The notes below the pieces were generated by a model that was not told the origin of the DNA, searched no databases, and worked only from the letters and a program-made list of their open reading frames with translations. Both the position numbers and the translations under genes were made by a program. A DNA stretch of 64,000 nt from Acanthacorydalis orientalis (Eukaryota > Arthropoda > Insecta > Megaloptera > Corydalidae), in contig CM068314.1 of NCBI GenBank assembly GCA_034766995.1, positions 23,148,284-23,212,283 on the forward strand. Direction: 5' to 3'. Position 1 is the stretch's first letter. Each line of letters starts with the position of its first letter. Shown piece by piece: positions 49,501 to 61,625 of this stretch.

Positions 49501-49597
49501 GAATTGCAAACAATGTATTTTACGTCCGAGCACAGCAGAACTGTGTGAACAAAATAAACTGTATATATAATAAATGTTATTTTCATATATACAAAAA

Positions 49598-49600
<3 letters not shown>

Positions 49601-49635
<35 letters not shown>
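49601..49635. repeat. (TA)n microsatellite
   Basis: About 35 bp of TA. Confidence 0.95.
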
Positions 49636-49638
<3 letters not shown>

Positions 49639-49859
49639 TAATGTGAAATGAAATAAATACAAACAAAACGAAATTACACAAAAAACATTATTCAGTCATA
49701 TTTAATTGCAAAGATAAGAACGTTATTTTATTTCAAAAAATCTAAAAATTGCTTCTAATATATTTATATTTACTACTATGTTGAAACGCCCTGTTTGAGT
49801 AATTTTTAATATGTTTATAAATGTTTAATCATTTGAATTCAATTCAAATATATGGATCA

Positions 49860-49905
49860 ATATATATATATATATATATATATGTACGAGTATGTATGTA
49901 TGTAT
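49860..49905. repeat. (TA)/(TATG) compound microsatellite
   Basis: TA repeats followed by TATG units. Confidence 0.9.
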
Positions 49906-50429
49906 TTGCAACTAAAATTCTGCATGATAATTTTTCATCGTTATTCAAAGTGCTTTTGCGAGTTGCATGTCTTTTCAAATATATATTTCGTAGGAGGTAA
50001 TTAGTATTTAATATTTAATCCAAAATGACATAAATATTGTTTTTATATTACATAACGCTCATTTATTCAGAAATATTTTGTACAGCCTCAGAAAACAAAA
50101 CGAAATATTTTAGTACCTTTAAACATTGTAACTTTTCTCAAATAAAATATTCGTTTTGATTGAGTATATAACATGAAGAGCATAAACTCCAGATAGTCAA
50201 ATAAAAAAAAGTTCAATAACTGTTTATGAATTCGGATCATTTTTTTTCATATTATTTTTATACACAAAGAAATGTAAACTACTTAAAAATAATAAATCGA
50301 TTCCAATTTTTGACTGTTCGGAGCGATATCGCGTTTTTGTCACACAAAGTAAATAAAATAACACTAAACATAAGTATGGTCCTTATAGATATTTTACAAC
50401 GCAACAGGAAGAACGGATATCGATTTTTA

Positions 50430-50560
50430 TTCCGCTAGCTGTGAGATTGAATCCAGCTATCGGAAGACCATTCTGGTTGAGGGTTTTTTATGGTTTCCTC
50501 ATATCTTGCCAATAATTCCCTTCTATCCTTCCTGGCCACTTAGCGTCCGCTTAAAAGTAT
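50430..50560 (+). repeat. Possible SINE-like fragment
   Basis: A less AT-rich stretch with GATTGAATCC (resembling a B box, GGTTCGAATCC) and then TGGTTGAGGGTTTTTTATGG, which recalls the region after the B box in several insect tRNA-related SINEs. No A box, tail or target duplication is evident. Confidence 0.25.
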
Positions 50561-50606
50561 TGATTATAGGAGTGGTATATAAATATATACAGTTTTATTC
50601 CATGTT

Positions 50607-50613
50607 TATATAT

Positions 50614-50658
<45 letters not shown>
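50607..50658. repeat. (TA)n microsatellite with GATA tail
   Basis: TA repeats passing into a short TAGATAGATGGATAGAT stretch. Confidence 0.95.
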
Positions 50659-50669
<11 letters not shown>

Positions 50670-51579
50670 GGATAGATTATTCAAAAATTGAAAAAATATA
50701 TTTCACAAATCAGAACGAATCTTTTTTAATAATTATACTTTTATGTACTGTGATTAAATTTACTTTTATATATAACTGGAATAATTTTAATTAATGAATT
50801 TTTTTTGAGTCGCTTAATATTATAAAAATCTAATATTAAAGTATTTTTTATGAGAAACACAATGAAAAATGACATCTGTATTAAAAATGAACTTTATTTT
50901 TATAGTCAACAGAAAATTTTATTTGGTATTGTTTTCTTGATACAAAATGGGATGTTTTAACAAAAAAACATTTTGTCTGTATTTTCTGTTCACATATTCT
51001 AATAATTTTTGGAAAACAATAATTAGTGAAAACTTAAAATGAAATTAACATATATTTCTCAAATTTACTAGAAAGGGAATGTTAAAAATTAAATAAAAAT
51101 TCATTTTTTTTCCAACGCAACTTTAAATTGAATGAATAATTCTTTAAAATATTCATTTAAATAATAAAAAAAAATCATTTTTGATACATTGAATAAGTGA
51201 TTTTTTATTTTTTTTTAATGGGAGTGAAGTTAATAAAATATAAATACAACACTAAATGCTTATATAAAAATAATATTTATTATTTAAATAATACGAAAAA
51301 TATATATTTATTACATTTTTATTCTTCGATTTTTAAATAATTGAATAATCCCTATGTTAATAAAAAAAATACTTAACTCAATCTTATATTCGTTCATAAT
51401 AAAACTCTTTGAAGTATCTTAAAGGATAAAATAATAAAAGGTATTTTATTTCTTTCTGTAAAAAAATCTTGTGTAAGAGATACTTTTTTAAAGTTTAATG
51501 TTTAATCTAATGTGAGAAAAATATACTTCAAGATGTATGTATATAAAAAGACGTTGAGATTTATTTTATGTGTAAATAA

Positions 51580-51605
51580 ATACATACATACATATACATG
51601 CATAC

Positions 51606-51651
<46 letters not shown>
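51580..51651. repeat. (CATA)/(TA) compound microsatellite
   Basis: TACA units followed by about 33 bp of TA. Confidence 0.95.
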
Positions 51652-51654
<3 letters not shown>

Positions 51655-52371
51655 TTGATGTTGTGCGAGAAAAAAAACTATTCGACACATAGCTTGGTGG
51701 GTCGTTATTTTGACGATAGATACCTAGTGTGAACTGTTTGATGTTCTCCCGTTCAAACCTATACAGAAATCCCACACACATTTACCGACAACGTTTTTCA
51801 CTTAACGGAGATAAACGTTAAAGCGGAAACGTCCGATGTGATTTTTTTCTCACATTCGAACGATGTGTGGTTTCCCACTTTCTTTATTGTATTTGTTTTG
51901 TTTTGTTATATTTTTTTTTCAGATGCAAACATTTTTTATCGATCTCTAAATAGGCTTCACTGCTACATGCAATTTCCTTTTATTTGAACTATCAGTTCAA
52001 CAGTTTCAGTCATTAATGAATTACATTTAATTGATTCTCCTTTACTCATTTTAGAGTATATATAAACATTACTTGAAATGTACAGATTTTAATATATTTT
52101 TTGATAATTGAAGAAATTTTCGCACTAGCTAATTTCGAAGCGCATTAAGCGTTTTTTGTATTAACATAACAGGTTACTCTATGAAAAAATCGGAGTTAAA
52201 TCTAATTAAATCTCTCTAAAAATAAACTTATTATATTTTAAATATTCTATTTATTTAAAACAATGACTATTTAGCAAAAATTCTATACGTAAATTTATTA
52301 AATTGGTAATTTTAAACGACTTACAGGTGATTTTGAAAAATTATATCTATAGAATTCTTCTATAGTTACTT

Positions 52372-52426
<55 letters not shown>

Positions 52427-53320
52427 ATAGATACATATTCATGGTGCTTAAGGCATTAGCTGTAATGATTCGAAATGCGTTCGGAGGGATAATCTGAGTA
52501 AAAAATACACATATACTTATATTAGATTTTAGTTTTAAGATATTTATGGCTATTTATGGAAGGTAATAAAGGAAAAGTGTATGACAAAGAAGTAAATAAT
52601 ATCAACGATTTACAATTGTGATTAGAAAACGTTTCGAAAAAGTTAACAAACCTGACGCTCACTAAGACTCTTTGTTATGAATTATCAGTAAATTCAAATA
52701 ATAAAAACAATAATATTTATTATTTATCTATTATACTTTTTAAAATTGGAAGTTTGTTCAAATTGTTTAAAATTCACCACCGATTAAAAACCGCATCAGT
52801 AAGTATGCATTTATAATTTAAAATACAAATTCCTATATACATAATAAATGTACTATATATGTTTATGTATTTTATGAATATAAAATGAAATAATAAAAAA
52901 TATAAAATTATAAGAATTATTCAGATTGAGGAAGAGTTAAAATTTAATAAAAATATATTAGAGTTAGTCATTACGTTGGAATGTACTTGCTTAGAATTCA
53001 ATATTTTCATACTTTAAGCATATTTTATTGCATGGTTTGTGGTATTTCCTTTTATGTATTTGTATGATTTTATATTTAGATTCTTGTCTATAATTAATTG
53101 CTGTAAATATATAGAATTTTATACGTGTTAATGAACGATGTCTCATTGTACAATTTATAATTGTTGATATCCATACTTATGGGTATGGAAAAATATGAGT
53201 AACAATATATGAAATGTACAGTTCGAGATTCCAAGTATAAAAATACACTTTTATGCAAAATAAAATACCATATCGTATAATTTTCCATTTGATAAAAGTA
53301 CGAAAATTGTAGTTAATACC
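51652..53320. other. AT-rich DNA, nothing recognised
   Basis: A short less AT-rich patch at 51655-51850 and a (TA)n tract at 52373-52424. A patch at about 52440-52500 contains GGTGCTTAAGGCATTAGC, unassigned. Confidence 0.5.
52373..52424. repeat. (TA)n microsatellite
   Basis: About 52 bp of TA. Confidence 0.95.
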
Positions 53321-53353
53321 TGCCAACGAGTGCCAATAGTATGCCAACCTCAT

Positions 53354-53394
53354 GAATAACTTCAATGGTTCCAATAGTAGTAACGAAGTTATTC
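53354..53394. other. Perfect 10-bp stem-loop
   Basis: GAATAACTTC (53354-53363) and GAAGTTATTC (53385-53394) are exact inverted copies around 21 bases. Pairing does not extend outward, so the stem is too short for a typical microRNA precursor. Just upstream, TGCCAA occurs three times (53321, 53331 and 53342) with 10- and 11-base spacing. Confidence 0.6.
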
Positions 53395-53614
53395 TCTTTA
53401 TAAGCATTTCAACGAGTTTTCATGTTGAGTGGAGTATTTTTTCAACTATACGAGTATATAAACTTGTATATAGTCAATAAATATTGACGAGAAAACAGAA
53501 AGAAACATAGTTTACAAAATAGTATATTTAAACATAAAAAATACCTAAGAATGAAACTTAATAAATTAAACTTAAAATCTATCCATTGTGTAAATTTCCA
53601 TATACATCATATTC

Positions 53615-53689
53615 GCTATACGGCGACAGACGGCCAAGTTACGGAAAAAGTGACGAGAAATGTGGCTTTTTTATTATTAAGAAGATAAG
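53615..53689 (-). repeat. Dispersed non-coding repeat, copy 2
   Basis: Inverted relative to the copy at 8732-8805. The reverse complement matches over about 75 bp, including CCACATTTCTCGTCACTTT. The flanks diverge quickly on both sides, so the repeat unit seems short or truncated. Confidence 0.6.
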
Positions 53690-56011
53690 ATGAGTATCAC
53701 TGACGAGAAAAATATTATGTTGTTGTTATTTATACTTTAAAATTATATCTGTATGACATTAGATGTTCGAGGTAATCAATTTGAACAATTAATGAGATAC
53801 AAAAGATTAAATATTTAAAATTAAATTTTAATATATTGTTACTTGAAAGTCTGTTCTTTTTATTTCCTTAATACTTGTAGTAGTGTTTATCTTCAATATT
53901 GTTTAAAATGATATTTTTTATTTGAAATATTAGATAATAATTATGAATTTAAAAGAAGGAATAAACGACCCTTTGAACACGTTATATTATAACTATGAGT
54001 GTTTGAACACTCTGTGAATATATGAATATATAAATATTTTATACGTTTGATACATTCACCTGATACTAGTTAAATATATAATTAATTCTTTCGATTGTCT
54101 CGACTGATATTAATTTATAAAGTTTTCAACTTGTATTACAAATAACTTTTAGTTTCACTCTATGGTTTCAGTTGAATCCATAAAAGTTTATCTATATCTT
54201 TTCCAAGTAAAAGCAACATTCATTAATCGATCATGTATCGAAGGCAAAGATATAGTACGATAATGCATTTTTATGTAAATTAATTTTAAGCGAATCCAAT
54301 TAAAACTTTTGCACGAATCTTTATCGCTGTTATCTATTTAAGGATAAGATAGCAACAACAAAATGCTTCCTTTAACACCTGACACCAATATAGACGTCAC
54401 CATCGGTATCAAAAAGCACTCTTACTCGCCCTAATTGATATTACAACCTCACGTAACGTAGTTTTCGTTATATAACATCGCCTACAAATTGATCTTAATT
54501 ATTACAACACATCAAGCACTTTCACAAGCTTTGCAAGTTGTTTCGTGTGCCCAAGAGACCAACGGTCTCTCCTGTGTACATTACGCAGTATCATCTGCAA
54601 GTGTTTAATGCATTACGTTTCGCAACGTGATGGCCAACGCGAGGGAATAGTTTGCTAGCATCTGTAGTTTGTATCAAATAGAAGGGTATATCAAGGAACA
54701 GGATGAATGTTAGCGTCGTGTAATACATATTTCAACATCCGCAGAGATCTGGAGAGCTTGACTTTATGCATGCGCATAATAAGGTGGCATGCCATATCGG
54801 AATTTCGTGACAGAAACAGTATGTATTCAAAGATTTGAAAGTACTCAGTATTTCTTGTTTTACTGCAGAGTTTCATCCATGTACATGCATGTCATTTCTT
54901 GTATAGAAAATATAGTTAGTTCTTATTTAATAAATATTGGTATTGACATATGTTGTGGGGAAATACCTTGATGGAATATTATATTGCATAAAATAAAAAA
55001 AGTACTAAAAAACAAGTAAAAAAAATCCATAAATAATTAATAGAATATTTTTTAATGTAAACACTCTTTAGAATGAGGTATTTTTCGAACGTATAATATA
55101 AATGTTTTTTGAAATAAATTAAATATTTATTTAAAAAATCACGCTAGTAAAACTCTAATAACTTTTTCTGTACTCAACACACTAACTGTATTTGAAATAC
55201 GTGACTAGAATTTGAAAACTGTTTAGAGTAAATTATCTTAAAATATTTTCTCACATTTTTTGTTCAGAATATTTAAACGACTTTCATTGAAAAAATATGA
55301 TAAGGTATTTTTTGGTAAAAATTTAAAATTATACTGGAAAATTATAAATTAAAAAACACATCGAAAGAAAATTGAGTAATAAAAAATGTGCAAAAAGTAA
55401 TCTCTTTTATAACTATCGATTTCATAACAAAACTTTAATTAACAGTTTATCATAAGTTTTAATTAAAATTTAATTAACTCTGCAGATTGATTTAACATTT
55501 CTTAAGGGGCATATCAGTGAAAACTGTATATTCAATAGACCTATCTGTATTCTAGTGGCTGTCTGTGTCTTCTGGGATTTAATCTTCACTCTTTTATACG
55601 AACAAAGGAATGTTCAAATCAAATCAGATGCAAAATTGAATTTTGTTGTCGCTGAGCTGACGGGGGTATTAGATGTTATGTAGTCAGGTCTGGTGGTGTT
55701 TGATAATAAATTCATAGAATTTTCATCGGTTGTTCATGGCTCACTTGCGATTAAATATATGTATGCGTGTATATGTATGTGTGTGTGTATGCATTCGGTG
55801 GTATTTTTCTGCGACTACGTTTTTTTATATGTGCAACAGTGCTGAAAAGTCGATGACTATGTAAATTTTTTATGGAACCAGTGGCAAATATTTTAATTGT
55901 ACCACTTTATACAATTGGAACTTTTTGCATTGCATTGGTCAAATGGCAATGAATTTACATTTATTACCTTGGGATTCATTGTATATCTAAATTTTTGTAT
56001 ATGCACACACA
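53690..56011. other. AT-rich DNA with one GC-richer patch
   Basis: At 54340-54950 the sequence is less AT-rich. It holds a perfect 7-bp stem-loop, AGAGACC-AAC-GGTCTCT (54554-54570), and ATGCATGCGCAT-like alternating purine/pyrimidine sequence near 54766-54780. A patch at about 55540-55800 is also less AT-rich and ends in TATG/TG repeats at 55757-55790. No exon is supportable. Confidence 0.5.
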
Positions 56012-56040
56012 GAAATACATACATACATACACCTACATAC

Positions 56041-56071
<31 letters not shown>

Positions 56072-56099
56072 CACACATATATGTATGTATATGTGTATG
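56012..56099. repeat. Complex (CATA)/(TA)/(CA) microsatellite
   Basis: CATA units, TA runs, a short ACACAC interruption and TATG units in sequence. Confidence 0.9.
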
Positions 56100-56244
56100 C
56101 TGTATGAATTTAGTTAGTTTGTCGATCAAATTTATATTTGAAGCTTTGTTACAGAATTTTTTAAATGAATTCTTATAACTTATTTTCGAGAATAATAATC
56201 ATATTTCAAATAGTTCCTTAAGTGGTAAAATCCATTTTCTATAA

Positions 56245-56252
<8 letters not shown>

Positions 56253-56293
<41 letters not shown>
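56253..56293. repeat. (TA)n microsatellite
   Basis: About 41 bp of TA. Confidence 0.95.
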
Positions 56294-56296
<3 letters not shown>

Positions 56297-56410
56297 ATTT
56301 ATTTGATTTAAATGTAAATCAAGCGGATGTAATCGACTAAATCGATTTAAATAGAATATTTGGTATATTGAAAACATTTTTTGTTAATTTAATTTTAAAA
56401 ATTTAATATG

Positions 56411-56411
<1 letters not shown>

Positions 56412-56448
<37 letters not shown>
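56412..56448. repeat. (TA)n microsatellite at mariner junction
   Basis: About 37 bp of TA ending where the family 6 mariner begins. Confidence 0.95.
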
Positions 56449-57475
56449 CAGAGTGATCAAGAACTATGGCGAATGCCGTCACATAGCGCCACTTAGTAAA
56501 AGAGTCGAAACTTTCACAATGTAATTTAATTGTTTCGAACCTTTCTTACAATATGTAACAAGTTTCAATTTGTTCCATTGAGTTAGTTAGTATTGAACTA
56601 TAATTTTGTGAAGACAGGTTTTTTAATCTTGTCATCAAAATGGATCCCTAACAATGCATAAACATTAAATTTTGTTTTAAACACTAGAAAAGTGCCAAAA
56701 AATAACACGAAATGTTAATATCAGTTTACCGAGTAACTGTATTGACTCTTAAGAAAGTTTAAAAATGGTTGATTTTGTAATAGTTGTGAGTCGGTTGAGG
56801 ATGAGGAATTTGACGAAAACATTGAAAAAATCAGTGAAATGATTCGAGAAAATAGGTAATTGACTATTCAGAAAACTTCAGAAGATCTGAACATTTCTTA
56901 CGGTTCGGTTGAAAGCATTTTAACGACAAATTTGAACATAAGGCGAGTGAGTACAAAATTTATTCCACGCGTTTTAATGCACGAACAAAAAGAACCGCTT
57001 TGTTAATTTCATTGGAGTTGCGTGATCAAGTCATTTTAGATTCGGATTTTTTTAGAAGAGTCATCATTGGAGATAAGTTTTGGGCGTACAGTTATGATCC
57101 TGAAACAAAGGTTTAGAGTTCTCATTAGAAATTATGCAGCTCGCCCCGTGCGAAAAAAGCCCGTCAATCTAGATCTAACATCAAAGTAGTGTTGATTGTT
57201 TTTTTTTTTGATTTTGAAGAAATTGTGCTAGCGAAGTTTGCACTTAAAGGCATACCAGTGAATTCTGAATTTTATAAAGGTGTATTAAAACCTTTATGAA
57301 ACGATGTGCGCAGAAAAAAAAACAGAGAAATCGGAAAACGGTTTCATTCATCATGACAACATTATGATCACTGACACACATCGCTTCTAATGTGGCCATT
57401 TTTGTCAGATAAAAAAATTACGGTGTGTCTCCATTTTTTACAATTTCTGATATTTAGAACCAATTGACAAAGATA
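56449..57475 (+). mobile_element. Mariner family 6, 3'-truncated copy
   Basis: The sequence begins right after (TA)n with ACAGAGTGATCAAGAACTAT and a leader of about 190 bp before the transposase start. The coding region follows at normal spacing until shortly after the third catalytic block, where similarity to the protein stops. No right terminal repeat is found, so the right boundary is approximate. Confidence 0.75.
56640..57465 (+). pseudogene. Mariner family 6 transposase, decayed and truncated
   Basis: Fragments in changing frames follow the mariner order: CINIKFCFK near the start, then ESVEDEEFDENIEKISEMI, LTIQKTSEDLNISYGSVESI (second helix-turn-helix) and TTNLNIRRVSTKFIPRVL. RTALLISLELRDQVILDSD follows, with the first catalytic block as RVIIGDKFWAYSYDPETK, where the usual DES reads DKF. 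Next come FDFEEIVLAKFALKG and the second block as FIHHDNIMITDTHRF. FLSDKKITV and a weak equivalent of the SPDL block come last. Many stops and frameshifts make it inactive. Confidence 0.85.
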
Positions 57476-59443
57476 GGAAGCACTGACAGGTAATCTGAAT
57501 AATTTGAGTTTATATTACTAATGAACGAAATCTATCTAGAAGTAGACAAAATCGATATCAAAATCCTGGTCCTATAAGTTGTAGATTAAGTTATTAGGCT
57601 AGTAACATAACTATAATAAAAAGGCGTATATATAAAAATTATCAAAATACAGATTCCGACGTATAATAGCAAGATGGTGTTAGGATGTAGCGAAATGGCG
57701 TCATATAAGTTACAAACGTACAAGGAATTGAGATATGATTGGATTTTGTTACAAAACTTTTATTGTTATTTTTTTATGAAAAAAAATTATTTTTCGAAAA
57801 TGGATATTCTTTTTTAATAGTGATTAGATGAAAATTTAAACAATATCGCAAATAAATCCTTTATAAACAACGTAAATTACAAAAGAAATTTTTTTTCAAA
57901 GGTGATCATTAATTAACTATTGTTTTTTTTGATTATTATTAATGTATAAGTAAAGAAAAATATCTTGTCACTATACACTCTTTTTCAAAGTTTATTAAAT
58001 ACTAAAATAGAAAATATTCTTTTAGTTTATAATAAAAGCGTATATTCATTTTTATACTGTTTGCAAATTTTATTGAATTAGTTATCAATTTCTGTCTGAA
58101 AAATCATAAGTTTGTTTTTTTTTCAAGAGAAAGTCGTGTGTTTGTTTAATTTTATTATACCTTTGTATATGTATAAAAAGATATGAAGATATTTTACTAA
58201 AATAATATTTACATTAAACGTATAAAATAAATATACATTCGGAAAAAGTTAAAATAATACAATTTTCTTTTCAATATGAATAATGTATATTTTTAGTATA
58301 CTGGAATATGAAACGTGCAAAAATAAAACTGAAAATATTAAAAAAATCAAATCCAATGTATATTTTACAATTATCGTATTGCTACAAAGTAAATAAAATA
58401 GAATCATAAAAGTCACAATCTTAAACGAAACAATCAAAAATCACGACCGATAAAACATAAAAAAAAAGCTATAAGGCTGTGGTGGCACAATGCCAAGAAA
58501 TCAAAACTCTTTTTATTCACCAGATTGCTTGCGTCTGATCGCAGTTGCGCAATACAATACCGTTTAATTGAATATAAAAGATAGATTATTAGAATCATCA
58601 GAGTTTGTACGATACGGACGACATAAAATATTCTCTGTCATCCAATAAGAAAATTTGGGTAGAGCAATTTGAAGCAAAAAAATGACTAAATGCTATCGTT
58701 TCTTTTTGTTTCAACGATATCTCTACGGAGATAAAAATGTTTTCTTTTATTGAAATAATATATTCTATTTTTAACATAAAAAAGTCTCAGGTACAAGTAA
58801 ATGTATAAAAATAAAATTGTTATTGTATATTTGTCTTTGCTTCCTGCTTTTTAATGTTTACACCAAATTGTTAGTTATAAAACTTAATACAAATATAAAA
58901 ATAATTTTCTACTTTCAAACAAAAAATTAAATACAATAAAAATAAATTAAATATATCTTTATATATTAATAAATTTTTAAACATACAAATATATGTATAT
59001 ATATATATAAAGTACGTTTGTATGTTAGTGAAAAGATATAATTAATGAACAAATATAATGACATTTTCAGTTATAGAAAGGTTTTATTTACATACTTTGT
59101 TAATTAAAATTTTAATCAGATATTTTATAATCTTTTTTATTTAGTTTTATAATAGTACTAGTTATTTATTTATTATTATTTATTATAATGATTTAATAAA
59201 ATTTTAAATAATATTTTGTTCTGAGTTGAACATAAAACAAACTTATTGTATTTTGTAGAAAATTAACAAAACAATTTTTATTATCCAGCCATAAAATATT
59301 GAAAGTTTTTAATATCTACCGTAAAGAAAAATTAATTTTTAAGAAATATAAATAAATATATAATCAATTATTAAATTTTAATAGTTTTTAGATTTTTTTA
59401 CTTTAAATATAATCAATGTTAAAAGAAGAACATTGTTATAGAT
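57476..59443. other. AT-rich DNA, nothing recognised
   Basis: Plain AT-rich sequence. A slightly less AT-rich patch at about 58470-58570 contains GGCTGTGGTGGCACAATGCC, with a near-palindromic TGGCACAATGCCA, not assigned to any family. Confidence 0.5.
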
Positions 59444-59828
59444 CAGTGTTCATCAAATTGTGTTCCGTGAAACCCTCGGGTTCCGCGCAACCTCTTCAGT
59501 GGTCCCTCGAATCAAAGTCAAAATTCGAAAGAATTTTCGAAGATAAAACTGGAAAAAATAAAAATTCAAAAACATTAATTCATAATAATTTATTTTATTT
59601 CTATAAATATATATTATTACCTATTATTATGCAGTAGAACTGTATTTATGGGTACACATTACGACCTCCGTTCAATCAGATGTAAATAATTAAATTTGGT
59701 CATATAAGATGGATGATTTTAAAAATTTGTAGTGTATGTATTTGGAGTTTTTTTGGGGATGGTAGGGGTTCTACAAGAAAATTATAATCTTAAGTGTTCC
59801 TTTAGTCGATAAAGTTTGAAGATCACTG
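59444..59828. mobile_element. hAT-type MITE with 8-bp target duplication
   Basis: The termini are inverted: CAGTGTTCATCAAATTG at the left and, reverse-complemented, CAGTGATCTTCAAAC at the right, which fits the CAGNG ends of hAT transposons. The 8-bp flanks TTATAGAT (59436-59443) and CTATAGAT (59829-59836) differ at one base and are the expected hAT target duplication. The 385-bp interior has no transposase, and an open frame across its left third is incidental. It is a non-autonomous element whose transposase source is not in this window. Confidence 0.88.
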
Positions 59829-60061
59829 CTATAGATGATTATTTTTTCTTGAAATGATCATTATTATTTATTGAAATATACATTAAGAACCTCTACTTTA
59901 GATATTTAAAATTCAAAATATTTAAATTTTGCACTTTTCTGCTGTCAATTAAAAGTTATCATTATGATAAATTACATTTTAGATTTTCTTGGTGTTAAAT
60001 CTGAGGAGAAATAATTTTTCAGGCATATATCTCTACATTATCTCTCTCACTTATATATGTA

Positions 60062-60065
<4 letters not shown>

Positions 60066-60102
<37 letters not shown>
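60066..60102. repeat. (TA)n microsatellite
   Basis: About 37 bp of TA. Confidence 0.95.
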
Positions 60103-60105
<3 letters not shown>

Positions 60106-60418
60106 ATAATACTTTTTGAAAAAAATAACTTATTATTTGAATTTAATTGAGATTAAATTATATTTATTTTTATAAATATGGTTTCCCATAAAAAATTAAC
60201 GTAAATATTATATTAATGTGTACATATATGATTATACATATTGTAACACGTGTCAGAAGCATAAATTCGTTCATTTAAAGGTTAAGAGGTTAATAGAATA
60301 TTAATGATTTATAGTTTTGTTAGAATGTCAATATTTACATTTAGGTAGGTTTGAAGATAAACATCAAAATAATGAAACAAGTTTCATTTTCTGTGTAAAT
60401 ATATTACTCTCATATGTG

Positions 60419-60420
<2 letters not shown>

Positions 60421-60478
<58 letters not shown>
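60421..60478. repeat. (TA)n microsatellite
   Basis: About 58 bp of TA with a TATG tail. Confidence 0.95.
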
Positions 60479-60481
<3 letters not shown>

Positions 60482-61129
60482 TTGTGTGTTTATATAGTGA
60501 TGTACATATAAAACAATGTATAAATGTATATTTGAATTATAAACATTGTTTCGTTTTCAACATAGTAAAATTAATTTCAATTACGACATTTCTTTGATGT
60601 AAAAACGTATTTGTTTACTAGAAAAAAGATTCATATATAAATATTTATTCATAAAATTGTGATATAGTGAAAAAACGTATATATTTGTTTTTGTACCTTA
60701 ATAGGAAGTTAGAGGAATTTATGAACTTTTTATTCTAAAAGTACGTTTAAAAGTTATATTCTGATTTATTTGACTGACGTATGGGAAATATGTAAAAATA
60801 TGAAAAATAACCGGTTTTTGTTTAAAAAGTTTTATTTAGTTTAAAGACTAAATATTTTTTATTTAGTTTATTATCTTGCTAGTATACACGAAAAAATATA
60901 AAACTTTAATATAAATTAAAAATTCTATTTGTTTCTTTTGTAATGAATTTAATTTTTATTCTGAAAAAGCACATTTCTTCTATAAATGATTTAATTTATA
61001 TTATAAATAAATATATATTAAAATATACAGTCAAGTTAGATTTAAAATATGAGTGTATATTGTGTTATGTGCAGTATATAAAAATATTTTCGGTATGAAA
61101 TTATTTTAAAATCCATATTACATTTGTAT

Positions 61130-61133
<4 letters not shown>

Positions 61134-61190
<57 letters not shown>
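61134..61190. repeat. (TA)n microsatellite
   Basis: About 57 bp of TA. Confidence 0.95.
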
Positions 61191-61193
<3 letters not shown>

Positions 61194-61570
61194 AACATAT
61201 ATGTATTGCTTTTAACGAAAACAGAGCCTGCAGAAAAGGATCTTTATTATGGATTATAGTGATAATGCGTGAGTTAATACGAGTATAGTGTATTATTGTT
61301 AATAACATTGATAGTTGTGCATTGTAGTAAATTGCACATCAACGCCCCTAAACGGTATTATTGCCATATCACCTATATCGACTAAATGTATATTTAAACA
61401 GTAAGAGGATTGTCTAATGCAACAGATATTCGTTTGCATATTAATATTTGATGATATTATGACATATACGATAGAATATAAAATAAGAACAGGAGGAGCA
61501 GTTTCCTTCTCGTTTGGTTTTGTGTTTATTGCTTACATCAATCACATGTCAATATCTTCAAATGTGTATC

Positions 61571-61572
<2 letters not shown>

Positions 61573-61622
<50 letters not shown>
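61573..61622. repeat. (TA)n microsatellite
   Basis: About 50 bp of TA. The open frame around it is (YI)n with AT-rich flanks. Confidence 0.95.

Positions 61623-61625
<3 letters not shown>

Larger units (their letters stand above)
49501..51579. other. AT-rich DNA with microsatellites
   Basis: No gene seen. Contains the tracts at 49601-49635, 49860-49905 and 50607-50658 and a possible SINE-like fragment at 50430-50560. Confidence 0.55.
59829..61572. other. AT-rich DNA with three long microsatellites
   Basis: No gene recognised. A small less AT-rich patch at about 61200-61390 has no coding support. Confidence 0.55.

Noticed and set aside
52440..52500. tRNA-like sequence (GGTGCTTAAGGC... with ATTCGAAAT)
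   Set aside because: No cloverleaf can be drawn and the A and B box spacing is wrong.
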